From contig NC_066314.1 in the NCBI RefSeq assembly GCF_022539315.1, positions 63,349,543 to 63,413,542 of the forward strand: 64,000 bases of DNA. The letters are read 5' to 3'. Made by a program: the position numbers and the translations under genes. This stretch comes from Serinus canaria (lineage: Eukaryota; Chordata; Aves; Passeriformes; Fringillidae). A model generated the notes under the pieces. That model did not search any database and was not told the origin of the DNA. It saw nothing but the letters and a program-made list of their open reading frames with translations. Position 1 is the stretch's first letter; every line of letters starts with the position of its first letter. Positions 36,667-48,200 of this stretch are shown here, piece after piece.

Positions 36667-39645
36667 AATCTGGATGCTGCATGGAAAAGGGGAAGTAAAT
36701 TTAACAGATATTATGGAAAGGGAAAGCCTTGATTTCTACAAGTGAAGGATGATGAAGGCAGAGCTACCTCAAATTGGGAAGGAGGGGAGGTGGGTTTGAG
36801 GTTTCTTACACACACATCATTTTCTGGCCTCATTACAAGTTCTCTGTGGCAGACTAATAACTTCTCTGACCTCAGGTTGTCTCTCTCCAATTTAGGCTTA
36901 TTACAGATAACTATCAAGCCTTTTCTCCACATGTATAAATCCATAATTAACTCTGGTTGCAGCACAGACTGTAAGGGGACTTCTGCCCCATAGGCTCATC
37001 AAAGAATTTGAAATCCCTTAGAAGACATTGTCCATTTAGTCCTTAGCTTCTTATCAGTGGCATTTCCTGCTAGCCTAAATACATCCCCAATTAAATCACA
37101 TACCTCAGCCTTCAGCCTGTTTTACTTGGGTAGTTTCTACTGCTCAGTGAGCTTTCTTTCTCCCTGCTTTTTGTTTGTTCTTTTTAAAGAAGGATTTTCA
37201 GACCCAAGAAAGCTTTCAGACATAAATCCTGGCTGATGTGGAGTGATGCAGATCTGATTCCACAGAGGAAGGTTTGGGAGGATCCAGAGAAGGGAATCTG
37301 CCTTTTCCACACTGTCCTTTGAAGCTGGTACAAAAAGACTTGCCAGCCAGCAAAGGGAATAGAAGGTAAAAAGGTATCTCAGGTGCAGAAGGCAGTAGGT
37401 CTGTGAAATGTGTGATGTTCCTGTGGAAATAAATCCCAAAAAAAAGCAGAAGGATGAGTGTAGTGATTGCTTCTTGGCAAGCCCCAGCAGTGGTGACTCA
37501 CCAGTTCTTGACTAGCAAGAAAATAATCTCTCCTTCCTTACAGATGATTCATTTCTTGAAAGGCTGTTAGCAAGGTGACAGCATTGTTCTTTAAACAGAA
37601 ATGATTTTGTTTGTTTTTCAAAATGAAGCTTTCTGATCAGCTGATTATTGAAAATGTCAGTGGAAACTTGGAGCTCTCTTGCGGGTATTTTTTGTGTGTG
37701 TTTGTGCTTTTCCATCTGATTCAGTTCTGGCAATTCTGAATTGGATCAATGTCGTTTTATGGGTAACAGATTCCAGTGTCTCAAACCCAGGACTGTTATC
37801 CAATGGCAGGATCAGGCAGAAAAAGAAGTTTGTTAATTGTAGGACTCAGCTCTCAATTGAGACTTAAAACAAGAAGTAGGGAAAGTTTGATTTCCCTATT
37901 TTTTATGTGGGGTTTTTTTTCCTTATTTTTATTCTTCAAAATTCACTTTGTGTCAAAAAGATTTAAGAGAAACCTGGAGCCTTTGTGTTATGTGTCTGTC
38001 TGGCTATATTTCTATTTACATACAGCATCATGTGGAATTCAAAATATTTTAGGTGAAATGCTATGACCTCCAGCTTTCTTCAGACTGCTGGAATGTGCAT
38101 CACTCAGCTGTCATGGGTGATGAAAATAGTTCATTAAAAATGGCACCATTTGGCAAGCATATTTCTCTGAGTAAGAGAAAAAGCACCAGCACTCCAAAAA
38201 GTGACATTTTAAAGCATACTGATAATTTTGTCTCACTGTCCTTTAAATTTTTAATAAAAAACAAATCTCAATAGAAAGAATTTTAAGGAACATTTTGTTA
38301 GGATGGGATTGTCCATCTGCCACTTTCTTTATGAGCACTTCTTAAACACTGGGGTCAAAACATCCCTTGTTGTTCCTTAACTTTAGTCCCCTATAATTGA
38401 GTCAACAATTATCTTTTTAAGTCTGGGTATTTGTGATGGCCTAGAATTCTCAGGAGCCTTCTTTATCCTGCTTTTCCTGAATTAAGGACCCTCCCTATGT
38501 TTTATGGTTGAGAATATTGCCACTCACATAACCATATTCTCCCATGGAATGAAAGGGAAACTCCAAGTTATTTACAGCATCTTAGAGATCTGTTTGAAAA
38601 GAAATTTTCTCATTCAGTATTTTATTATAATTTTTATCATAGAACTGTAGCAGATTAAAGGAATTCATTAAGGAGTGGGTTTTCATTTCAGATACACAAT
38701 TGGAATTTTTCTTACTGTTGTAATTTTTTAGTCATCTCTCTCATACTTTGAATTTTCATAAACTATATGTATATATTTTTTTTATTTATAAATCTGAAAC
38801 TAGATGTTTTGAGTTGGATTCTAGATTACATGAGCTACTTAAAGTTTTCCAAAGTCATGCATTTTCTTCAGTACCTTTACATCCTGTGCATAAATTTGAT
38901 TCCTCATTTGGGCCTTGAAATACTAAATTATATAGAGATAGGGGAAGAAAATGGGATTTTTCTTGGATTTCAGTTTAAGACAGCTGGCAGGTCTGCCTCT
39001 CCTCCTCTTAAAACATAATATTTACTGTCCTAGCATTTCATGTTCTTGGGATGTTTTTATTTAGGGGAGAATCCAATGTTACCCTCAGCAAGGACACGTT
39101 GGTTCCAGAGCTTTTTATTATGCCAACTGTTTTTCTTCCTGAATTTCAAACTGCAACATTGCTGGGGTTTTTCCTGGTGGGAGAGTGGATGCTGGAGATT
39201 CAGTTACAGGTTTTTGTTTGGCTTCTGTCCCTGAGGAAAATCCTGGCCTGGAACAGTCACTGCTTTCATAAAGCAAACCTAATAGGTGTTACTTTAAAAA
39301 ATCCTCTTAGGTCACTGTGTGTGAGACATTTTCACAAGAACCTCCATTGCCACAATGGGTGTCCTGATGGACTGATGTAGGATGTGGAGATGAACAGCTC
39401 AGCACTCAAACCCATCCTGCTCAAGGATGCTCTGGGTGCTGGGACAGTGGCACAGGCAGGGATCAGTCAGGCAGCTCTCCCTGCTCACTCCATCCCACCT
39501 CCACCCTGCCACGGACAGGGCTGGGGTCTGCCAGGGAAGGAGGAGACTGCTGGGTTGAGTTGATTAAGCCTGTGCACATGTCTGGACAAAGGAGACATCA
39601 GCTTTAATACTCACCCTGAGTTTTTCTCTGCTCTTCTCTCTTGCA
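36667..39645. other. Non-coding stretch, no gene seen
   Basis: No gene or nameable repeat. The last 250 bp (about 39.38-39.56 kb) are GC-richer than the surroundings. Confidence 0.6.
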
Positions 39646-39646
39646 G

Positions 39647-39710
39647 AAAAATGTCTGGTGCAGGTCACAGGGGGAGCACCCCACTAAAGCAGGAAAATAA
39701 TCAAGGGTAG
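39647..39710 (+). other. Candidate exon start after a strong splice acceptor
   Basis: A textbook acceptor (an almost pure pyrimidine tract, then CTCTTGCAG ending at 39646) is followed four bases later by an ATG in a favourable context (AAAAATGT). It opens a 19-codon frame beginning MSGAGHRGSTPLK and closing with TAG at 39708-39710. No good donor follows before the stop; GGGTAGAA is poor. It could be a decoy acceptor, an exon of a non-coding RNA, or nothing. No protein is recognised. Confidence 0.15.
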
Positions 39711-40425
39711 AAACTTATTATCTTACCCCTGTTGTTTTCTTATCAGGTTTATGAAGTCTTAAATCGTCTTAAAATAAGAATTTCTAAAAAATTAGCTGAA
39801 CTTCTTCTTACAGAGCAGGCACAGGGAATAATAAATGCTATATATCCACTTAAGAGGGGTTTAATAACAAATTTTTGGAAACTCCAGGCTCAGAATTTCT
39901 CAGTTTGTAACTCTGATCTCTGTTTTATTTGCTGGAGAGTATAAAACAGGAAACTATTTTGGTCATAAGCTCTTCAGAGAGCAACTGGATCCTTTGTAAA
40001 ATACATGTGTATTTCTTTTTATTGGTTTATGAAAGCACAGTGATTCCCAAGTCTACAAAGCCTTGAGGCTGCAGTAGAAAACACAGTGTATGTTCATTGT
40101 GCAAAAGGACAAGGAGCTGCCAGATACTGAATTTGCTACACATTTTATTGTTTAAAACAGTTGTCCAGCTTGTTTGAATAGAAATGTGAGGTGGAAAAAT
40201 AGATGAAGGGAAGGAAAAGCCTGGAAAAGGAAAAGAAATGTAAATAAAAAAGTGAAGGAAAAGTTCACAGTTGATCTGTGATTGAAATTATTGCTTCCAT
40301 TGTATTTCAGAGTTGTCCTCAGTAGTTACAGCACATAAAGTAATTTTTATAAGTGCTGGCCTATGCTACAGAACAGAAATTGTTTCCTTTCCATGCAGTT
40401 AAAGTAACCTACAAAGCAGCAGTTG
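39711..40425. other. Non-coding stretch with purine-rich tract
   Basis: A plus-strand purine-rich segment runs over about 40192-40265 (GGAAGGAAAAG-type words). The remainder has no recognisable feature, although part of it would be 3' flank of the minus-strand candidate exon. Confidence 0.55.
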
Positions 40426-40835
40426 TTTATTATTTCTAATCCTTTGGTTGAGCAGGTATCAAAATCCCTTTTGTTATTTGAAGTAAGGGAATAAAATGTG
40501 TCAAAAAAGAAATCCAATTTGGACTTTCAGCCCTAGGCTTCTTCTAAAGTTCTTTTTGCTGGATCCAGGAATATGTTCCATCACATCTTCCACGCATCTC
40601 CAGGGCTCTGAGCTTGCTGAGCCTGTGCACTGTTTCTTTTCTGCCTCTGAGGCTCTGAGCTGAAGTCCTTTGGAGACTGAGAAGAATATTCAGCTATTTC
40701 CAAGGAGTTCCACTGTGGCATGTTTGGGTCTTTGTTAAGTAGGAGTTGCCACAAGTTGAAGGAGACCAGAGACAGCATCCAGGATGCAGCAGTAAGAATG
40801 GAGTCTACTGCCCAGGGAGGAAGTGGGGATAAAAA
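40426..40835 (-). other. Candidate terminal exon, unknown membrane-like peptide
   Basis: On the minus strand a good acceptor (GCTTGTCTGTTTCAG, AG at 40836-40837) precedes an open frame of 84 codons in phase 0, ending at a TGA at 40581-40583. A polyadenylation hexamer AATAAA follows about 150 bp downstream (TTTATT on the plus strand, 40426-40431). The predicted peptide has a hydrophobic segment (about residues 7-33, including ILTAASWMLSLVSF) and then a polar tail rich in Ser, Gln and Lys. This order of acceptor, frame, stop and poly(A) signal is what a last exon would show. I do not recognise the protein and found no partner exon. The frame also stays open into the supposed intron, so it may be chance. 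Confidence 0.22.
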
Positions 40836-42111
40836 CTGAAACAGACAAGCATGCAGGATTGTAATTTTAACTTGCAGATCATATTAAGTCACAACTATTT
40901 GGCTGAATGCTACAGATTGCAAATTAAAAGGATTGACCAGAACTGAAGCTCCTTCGGTAAAATCCAGGATGAACTACTGCAGCTCTTGTGTTTTGGTCTT
41001 CTAGAAAACAGTGTGGGTAAATTTCATTTATTCCAAACTCAAAGTTTTCCCAAGAGATGAAAAAATAGTGCTGAACACTTTGATTCTCAAAGCTCTGATG
41101 ATGCATTTGCAGAACCTGGGGGTGTTAATCCTCCTGGCCTGGCCAAGCTGCTGCTTCAAGGATTGCAGTGAGATTTTCCTTCACCTCTGCTGCAGTCACA
41201 CTTGGCCCTGAATTCCTTCCAAGCCTTGTGTCATCTCACTGAGGTTTGTAAACCCTCCTTGTTTTCTGTCTACTGGAGGCTCAGAGGCTGCAGCTCAGAC
41301 ATGCAGAGGAAGCACCAGAGCAGTTCTTCCATCCTTTCCTCCACCACTGGAGCTAAAGCAGGGCTCTTTCCCTGGCCTTGCCCTCCATTCCCTGAGCTGA
41401 TCTCCATGTGCAAATCCCAAATCTCTACCCTGGTGCTGCACATCCCAGAAGTCTGTTTTGTGTAAATATTCCCTCCAGTCCCAGAGAATCTCTTATGCCC
41501 AGGTCATTCCTCACTGTGTGGGACCTGATGCTGAAGGAGAATTTTCCTCTCTTGCAGGCTGGGAAGTTACATCCCACTTAGCCAGGCAAATCCCTGTCCT
41601 TTGTTTGACAGGTCCTTGTCATTGAGCTGGATCACAGTTTTTCAACCCTGCTGCCAAGAATCTGTGACAGCAGTGAGTTACATCAGTACACCACTGCAAT
41701 AACAGAGAATAACTCATTTTACCATATGGAAAGAGTGGTGGTGTTGTATTTTACTCACCAGAAGGAACATCTCCAGCAGCTAGATGTGATTTCTTGTTAC
41801 TCCAGGCACAGGGTCAGATACTTTTATGAAGCTGCACTTTTTCCCTCATTGTTTTGCTCTGCTACCTAGCCTGGAAGACACCCTGAAATAACGAGAGCTT
41901 ATCATCAGTTGCAGAAGGAATGTGCCCAATGTTTTTGTTCTCCCTTAGGTGAATTAAATTCTGATTTTAAAACAAGGCATTATTCTCTTTCAGTTGGCAT
42001 TTATAAGCCTCCACTTATTTTAAGGTATGAGTCAATAGAAAATGCTGTATTTTCAGCATGCCTGTTTTCCTTAGGTAAAGCAATTTTTTAATTTTTTTTT
42101 TTTTACTGGCC
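40836..42111. other. Non-coding stretch, no gene seen
   Basis: An acceptor-like CCTCTCTTGCAG lies at about 41547-41558, but no convincing exon follows it. A T13 run at 42092-42104 borders the inverted repeat. Confidence 0.55.
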
Positions 42112-42725
42112 AGCATTTTTTTGTACTTTTATTTTATTTTTACTTTACACTTTAGTGTCTTAACTACAAAGTGTAAGGCTTGATGAAAAAAAAGGTACTA
42201 CTCAATTGGAATGAGGGAGTTGGGCTACTCTGGTTGATGGAAGTAGTTTCCAAGTATAAATGAAGGTTTTAGTAGCAGAGAACACCATTCACTAGGGTAC
42301 TGGATGAAACAACCTGCCTCAGATGCTCCTGTTGGATAGCTTCTGGATGGATTCCTTGACCTAAAAATTCCTGATGGAAACATCAAATTCTTCCACCTTT
42401 CTGTATGTCCTTTATGTGCAATAGCTTATGGAAGGCAAATGTCCTTCTAATTTTATGTGTTTCTTAGGCCTTCTAAGTTTAACATATTGAGCCCTTCTTC
42501 CTGCTTGCTGATTTTGGCTTTTATCACTTTATTAAAAAAGATGTTTTATTGCTGTGGTGGATGAGCATACTAAAACCTTCAGTTATATCTATGAACTGTT
42601 CCATTAACCAGAATAGCCCAACTCCCTTATAAAAACTGAGTGGTATCTTGTTTAATCAAACCTTACACTTTGTAGTTAGGAGGCTAAAATGCAAAAAAAA
42701 AGAGAAAGAAAAACAAAAAAATGCA
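42112..42725. repeat. Long imperfect inverted repeat (MITE-like or large hairpin)
   Basis: The left arm at 42112-42274 and the right arm at 42568-42725 are reverse complements, with substitutions and small indels, around a spacer of about 293 bp. Anchor matches fall in the correct order: 42161-42178 is the exact complement of 42661-42678 (18 of 18), 42214-42240 pairs with 42601-42627 (25 of 27), and 42262-42274 pairs exactly with 42568-42580 (13 of 13). The outer ends (about 42112-42150 and 42690-42725) are T-rich and A-rich and still roughly complementary. Long terminal inverted repeats without an ORF suggest a non-autonomous DNA transposon, but no clear target-site duplication or known terminus was found. 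An old inverted duplication is the alternative. Confidence 0.85.
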
Positions 42726-45202
42726 TTCCACTAGATAAGCAATAAAAAGTACATTGTTTTACCTGTGACAGTGGGAGTTTTGGCAGAATACAATAGAGGT
42801 GTAAAACAGAATTATTTTGAAAGATATTGGCCACAGTGTAAATAATCTGCTCTTTCTGAAGGGGGAGAGTGGCTACATTTACATTACCAAATTCCTTTCT
42901 GCTTTTAACTTGCCTTTGGGTTTTCACCAGCACACTGGGATTTAGAAGAAAGAGAGGGGAACTCAAAAATTTATAATGGAGCTAAGAATACTGTATCATT
43001 AGAAATTCAAATATGAGGAAACAAAAGGGAAGCAAAATAGGATCATTAAATCATGAGATACATTGAATCTAGAAGTTTTGTTTTACAGGCAAGGAGACTG
43101 CACTTAATCACCATATCAGAAAGAGAAACTGAAGAACAATATTCTGATGTTGTAGTCTGGTAACAGCATGTGCTGGCTGGCAGGATCCCTGGCCCAGAAA
43201 TTTATGAGATTCCTAGGCCAGCCAAGTGCTCATTTTCTAGGAGAGGTGGAATTATCATTTTGAGATCTGCATTGCTTCACCTTCTGGCTTAAATGTGCTT
43301 TTTATTTGTATTTCTTCTAAAAATGTTTCTCCCTCTGTCCAGATCCAAAGGAAAAAAATGTCCCTAAAGCTGCAATCCAGAGAAGCAGAACTAGACCAGA
43401 GCAGGGGCATTTCTGAGATTAAAACAAGAGAGAAGTGGATTGGCTGGCCAATCCATCCCAAAGGTATTGGGTTAGTTCTTGTATTTTCATTGACAGTATC
43501 CTGGTGGGAGCCTGACTCATGTTGCAATGTACAGCACACCTCAAATTTATTTGGACACTTATGATTCCAGTCCCAGCCTTCATTTTTGGATCTTATTGCA
43601 AGACTTAGGCTGCAGTGGCAGCCCTGGGGTGCTCTCAGGGGGAGATCAGGGACCACATGGAGGCAAAATTATCCTACCCCCAGCTGCCTTAGGTGTCATT
43701 TCTTCCAGTCTGAGCAGAGACTTTATGGGAAGAACTCCAGTCTCCACAGTGGTGAACACATTTTATCAGCAGGAAATCCCTGCCCCTTCTGATGGGTGCA
43801 GTTTTATCCTTGTCCATGTCACCACTCCTGAATCATCTTCTTCCTGATGCCTTCCCTTAGAATCATGCAGAGTAGGTCATGATGGCATTTTCTAAGACTT
43901 GTTTGAAGCTGTGAAATCCATGCCTTTGAGAGAGGGGTTTAGTCAGCTCAGAGCTGGGGGTTTGTTTTCCATAATTATACCACGGTCAAGACTTGAAACA
44001 ATCGCTCCAAGTGTTATCATTCTCATTAGGAGATGCTATCAGGTTGTATGACATCTGTAATTACTCCATCAGATCAGCCTCTGCAGCCCTGCTGAAGCAT
44101 TTTGGGGTTGTTTTTTTTCTCCCTGGCTGTACCACATTGTGTCACAAACAGCCAGTTGTTGTAAACACTGCAGGAGCAGAGGAGCACACAGACAGTCCAT
44201 TGACAACTGAGAGGCGACCCAGAAGATAATTGCTAACATTGGTTGGGAAAAAAAATAACCCAAGTGTAGCCAGACAAGGAAGGATATTTTTTTATGAAAG
44301 CAGACAGTCTTAATTCCAAAATTAATTGTGTCTCCAGCCACTGATAATTAAAGGGGGGAGGGAGGGCAGAGGCAGTACTTTTCCCTTTGTTGTGTAATTT
44401 ACCTTATCAGAAAAATGTGCTCACGTGGAACGAGACAGGTTTGGAGGATGGATCATCTGGCTTTGTTTGGGAGGTTTAAGCACCAGAGAGGGAGTGGTTG
44501 AGGACCAAGAGGTTGCAGGGAGGTTTGAGTCCAATGGGCTTTAAATGGCTTTAGGTGACCAAGAAGTGCCTTCCTGTGTTCACTCCAACATGAAACCTGG
44601 TCACATTTCCAGAACAGCACAGCCCAGTGCACCAAACCAGCCCTGTGCTGGGTCAGCAGGCTGGGCAAATAAAACACTTTCTCTTGGCCAGGACAGCCAG
44701 GGCAAACCCAACTGGCTCACTCTGACATCCAGACTGTGAAACAGATAGTGGAGACAGAGGTGCTGCTATTCAAAGTGCAAAGCAGCCTGCAGAAAGTTTC
44801 TAGTTTTGCCCAACCCAGTCTAAAGAAGGTGGTACTCAGGTGTGGATGTCCTGTTTGAGTTTGCTCTTTGGCACAAATGCATCCTTTAGGATTAGGAACT
44901 AAGTGAGAAAGATTCTGTGGCTGGTTTTGGAGAGCAGAATTACACACACACTGTATCCCTTTTGTGTCCACCCTTGTCTTCACACCAGCAGGGCACTGGG
45001 AGGTGCTGCTGTGGAACAGCTCTTGGTGCTGCAAGGGGAATTGAAATGGCTCCTGCAAGTTTCCAAATCCATACCCCAGCTATTCCTCTGTACTCCAAAC
45101 CAAACACACACAGAAAATAGAGCTGGCAAAAAATTCAGTTTGCACATCCGTAATTGCTTTATTTAAAAACAGAAAATCATTAGGAAAAATACCCCCAACC
45201 AG
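42726..45202. other. Non-coding stretch, no gene seen
   Basis: No gene recognised. A G-rich run (GGGGGGAGGGAGGG) lies at 44353-44366. Open frames around 43.3-43.8 kb overlap on both strands and have no recognisable motif. Confidence 0.6.
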
Positions 45203-45241
45203 TAAAAAAAAAATCCAAACAAGCAACAACAAACCAACTCC
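45203..45241. repeat. A/C-rich low-complexity tract
   Basis: A short tract with an A10 run and then CAAACAAGCAACAAC-type words. It is the same class as the larger tracts at 19880 and 52709. Confidence 0.7.
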
Positions 45242-48200
45242 AAACTTTTCGCTGCATTTAAAATAGTAGATTGCTGCTACTGTATGCCAACAGTATTAAA
45301 GGGATAAAACATGATCATTGTCATTTCTGATATATATAGCTCACAAATTATTATTAGCTGAGTAAAAGGGTCAAGAAGTGTTGGAGAAAAAAAAAGGATA
45401 GAGCATTTTATTCCATATCTTTCTGTTTCCTCAGCAGGACTTTCCCATATTTGCAAAAATTCAGATTTCCATTCTGCACAGGTTCCCAAATCTCATTCAC
45501 TGCCAGATCTGCGTGCTGCAATGGGCTTAACTTCTGTCACATGTTATTGGTTAGTTTGGCACTTCAGCCCTGGCAACATTTATGTCCATTGCTCTATAAA
45601 TTGAATTTAATCCAACAACACTCGTGCTTAAAGTCTGAAATGAAAAGCAGCCCAGTATTAGGGAGGTGTGTATTCAGTGCAATGCCACACATGTAAAAAA
45701 AATCTGGAGGGGCAGTGCTCAGAACAGGCACTGAGAAGTTATACATGAATTAATTCTCTCACTCTCGTGACTATTTTGTTTGATACCATGAAACTGGAGG
45801 AAACAATGGTCCCAATTCATCCAGTCCAGCAGTTTAACTTGGCTGATGGAGTAATTGAGTATAAACAACCCTCATGTAGGTTTAGGGAGATGTGCATGTT
45901 CACAGACATGTCAGGGAAATTCCATTTTAGCAGTACAAGGCATTTTTACAATGCTACAATTATGTGAAGGCTCATATGCATGTAAATATTTCAGGGAAAG
46001 TATTAGATCCTTAGCCAGATTAATTATATTGTGAAAAGTAGTAATAATGAATCTCTCTTTATATTCATTCTCAGGAAATATAGGCCAGAATTATGCAAGT
46101 GATTTTCCATTTTGGGAAAAAAGATAATACAATCAGAGTTAGGAATAAATCAGAAACAATGAAATATAGTTATCCTTTTAACCATGCTTTTTTTATTACC
46201 TGGATTTAATGCCTTGATTTTTGGTACAGATTTCAATACTGAATTCTTTCAAATGGTTACTTATATTTGCCATAATGCAATTGTACAGTATTTTCCTCCA
46301 AGTAGTAGGTGAAATTGAACTGCCTTCTTTCCACAAAAAAAAGAGCAAATCAAAACCACAAATTTTTCTTCAAATCTTTGTCTTTAAATGCTGAGTGACA
46401 GCAATGTCTCTTGGATGGCTAATAACAAATCACGATTCCTGTGGGGTAAGAAGGTCAAAGCATTACGTTTTGCTAAGTGGACAAGCATTTGCTACATTTA
46501 GGAAGGTCAGTCCTGTATCCAGTGTCAATACTGCAGAAACACAATGTATTTAATTCAAACAGGGAATCAGATTTCTTCCTGGGTGGATTCAACTACAGCC
46601 AGTGTCCCAGGGAGGAGGACTAAGATTTTTAAAAATGACTGATGATGTTGAGTACCTCAGCTGACATTTTAAAGAAAGTTGATGTCTTGAAGCTGTGGGT
46701 CATCTGTTATTAGAGAAAATATCCTACTGCAGGTTTGCAAGGGGTGCAAAGAACAAACAGGTCACTGGGTTTTGGAATACTGCTGTTTCAGCTGTGCATG
46801 GGGACTGATATGTGCTCTTATAAATTCTTAAAAACTCTGCACTGTAACCAGTGGGGGAAAAAAAACCACAACATAATAAATATATGCCTTTCACCTGGGA
46901 TAATTTTGTTATCATTTATGTTTCTGGACACCAAGGTGTCCTTGTGTTAGGATGGAAAACCAGAGAGGGCAAGTGCCATAAATGATAGAGGAGAGTAAAT
47001 TTTAACTGTTTCTCAGTGAAGGGATTGATTCCTGAGTGGATTGGTGCAATCCCAGAGCTGCCCACTCTCATGATGTAATTGCCTTTCAAACTAATAGCAG
47101 CCCAGCCTGGAGTCTGAGAGAAATAAGGCTTTGGGGTCATCACAGAACTGAGCCTGTTCCTACTGGGGTTTTGTGGATGTAGAATTATTTAACAAGACAA
47201 AACTCACAGTTCTGCTGTGGAGCCTGTGGGACTTGTTCCTGTGTTGTCAAGGCCAACTGCACTCATGTGACTCTGCTCTTCTACCATGGCCGGGCTGTTA
47301 TTCTCATTCCTTTTCCAGTAGTGGGACGGAGAATTTACACATCCTTTGGACAGTGCCAGGCTTTAAATCACTTGTAACAGCAGTGGAAAGTTAATATTCT
47401 ACACCTTATATTTTTAGTTACTATTTAGTAACAAATGCCTTCCTTATATCCACATTTAAAATACACTCTGTTTTTGTTCTAAGACATGTTTGATGTACTT
47501 TTCAAAGCCTTTCCTAGTTTGCTTCTTCAATCTAAAGCATTTGTACTAGCATTCTACTCTCATGTTGCCTTGCAGTCAATTTTGGTTTGTAATGAAGTTG
47601 CTTTGACTGTGTAGACAGGTGTTTTGAGTTTGCAGAATTGAAACACCAGACTTTTTAGCAAATATTTTGAACAAGTACTGCAAGTTGTATCTATCAGAGT
47701 TAATCCTTGGGAACTGTTGGCTCTGAGGATTATGAATGTTATGATATCTAAGCAGAACTAATTGAAACATTTGCAGTCATTCTTCAGGTTTTTTGCCACC
47801 TATTTCATTATTGTTTTATCATTATAAAAGAAGGGTTTGGTACTGAGCTTCGCTGAGTTCAAGAATTGTTCATGGATTACTTCAGGGTGCTACTGAGAAA
47901 TCTTATCCCTCACTCCATAACAGTAGAATCTTTTCTTTGGAGAACTGGCCAAATCCTGCCAACATTATTCACATGCTGTGTGCTACTAAAATAATGTCTT
48001 TAAATAAAGTAGCAATCCAAAGTATTGTAATATAATGCAAGTTAAACAATCAGTGTGTTAAAACATAGCTTCAGGTATAATAAAATAAAAGACAATGACT
48101 GGAAAGACTGTGAGTGGATAAATTCCCAGGGCAGCTGCCTAGCATGCAGACATCAGCTCATATCTAATGAGGTCCCTGATTTAAAATCACCCTGATCCTC

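Noticed and set aside
44353..44366. G-quadruplex motif
   Set aside because: Only three separable runs of three or more G are present; the canonical four-run pattern is not met.
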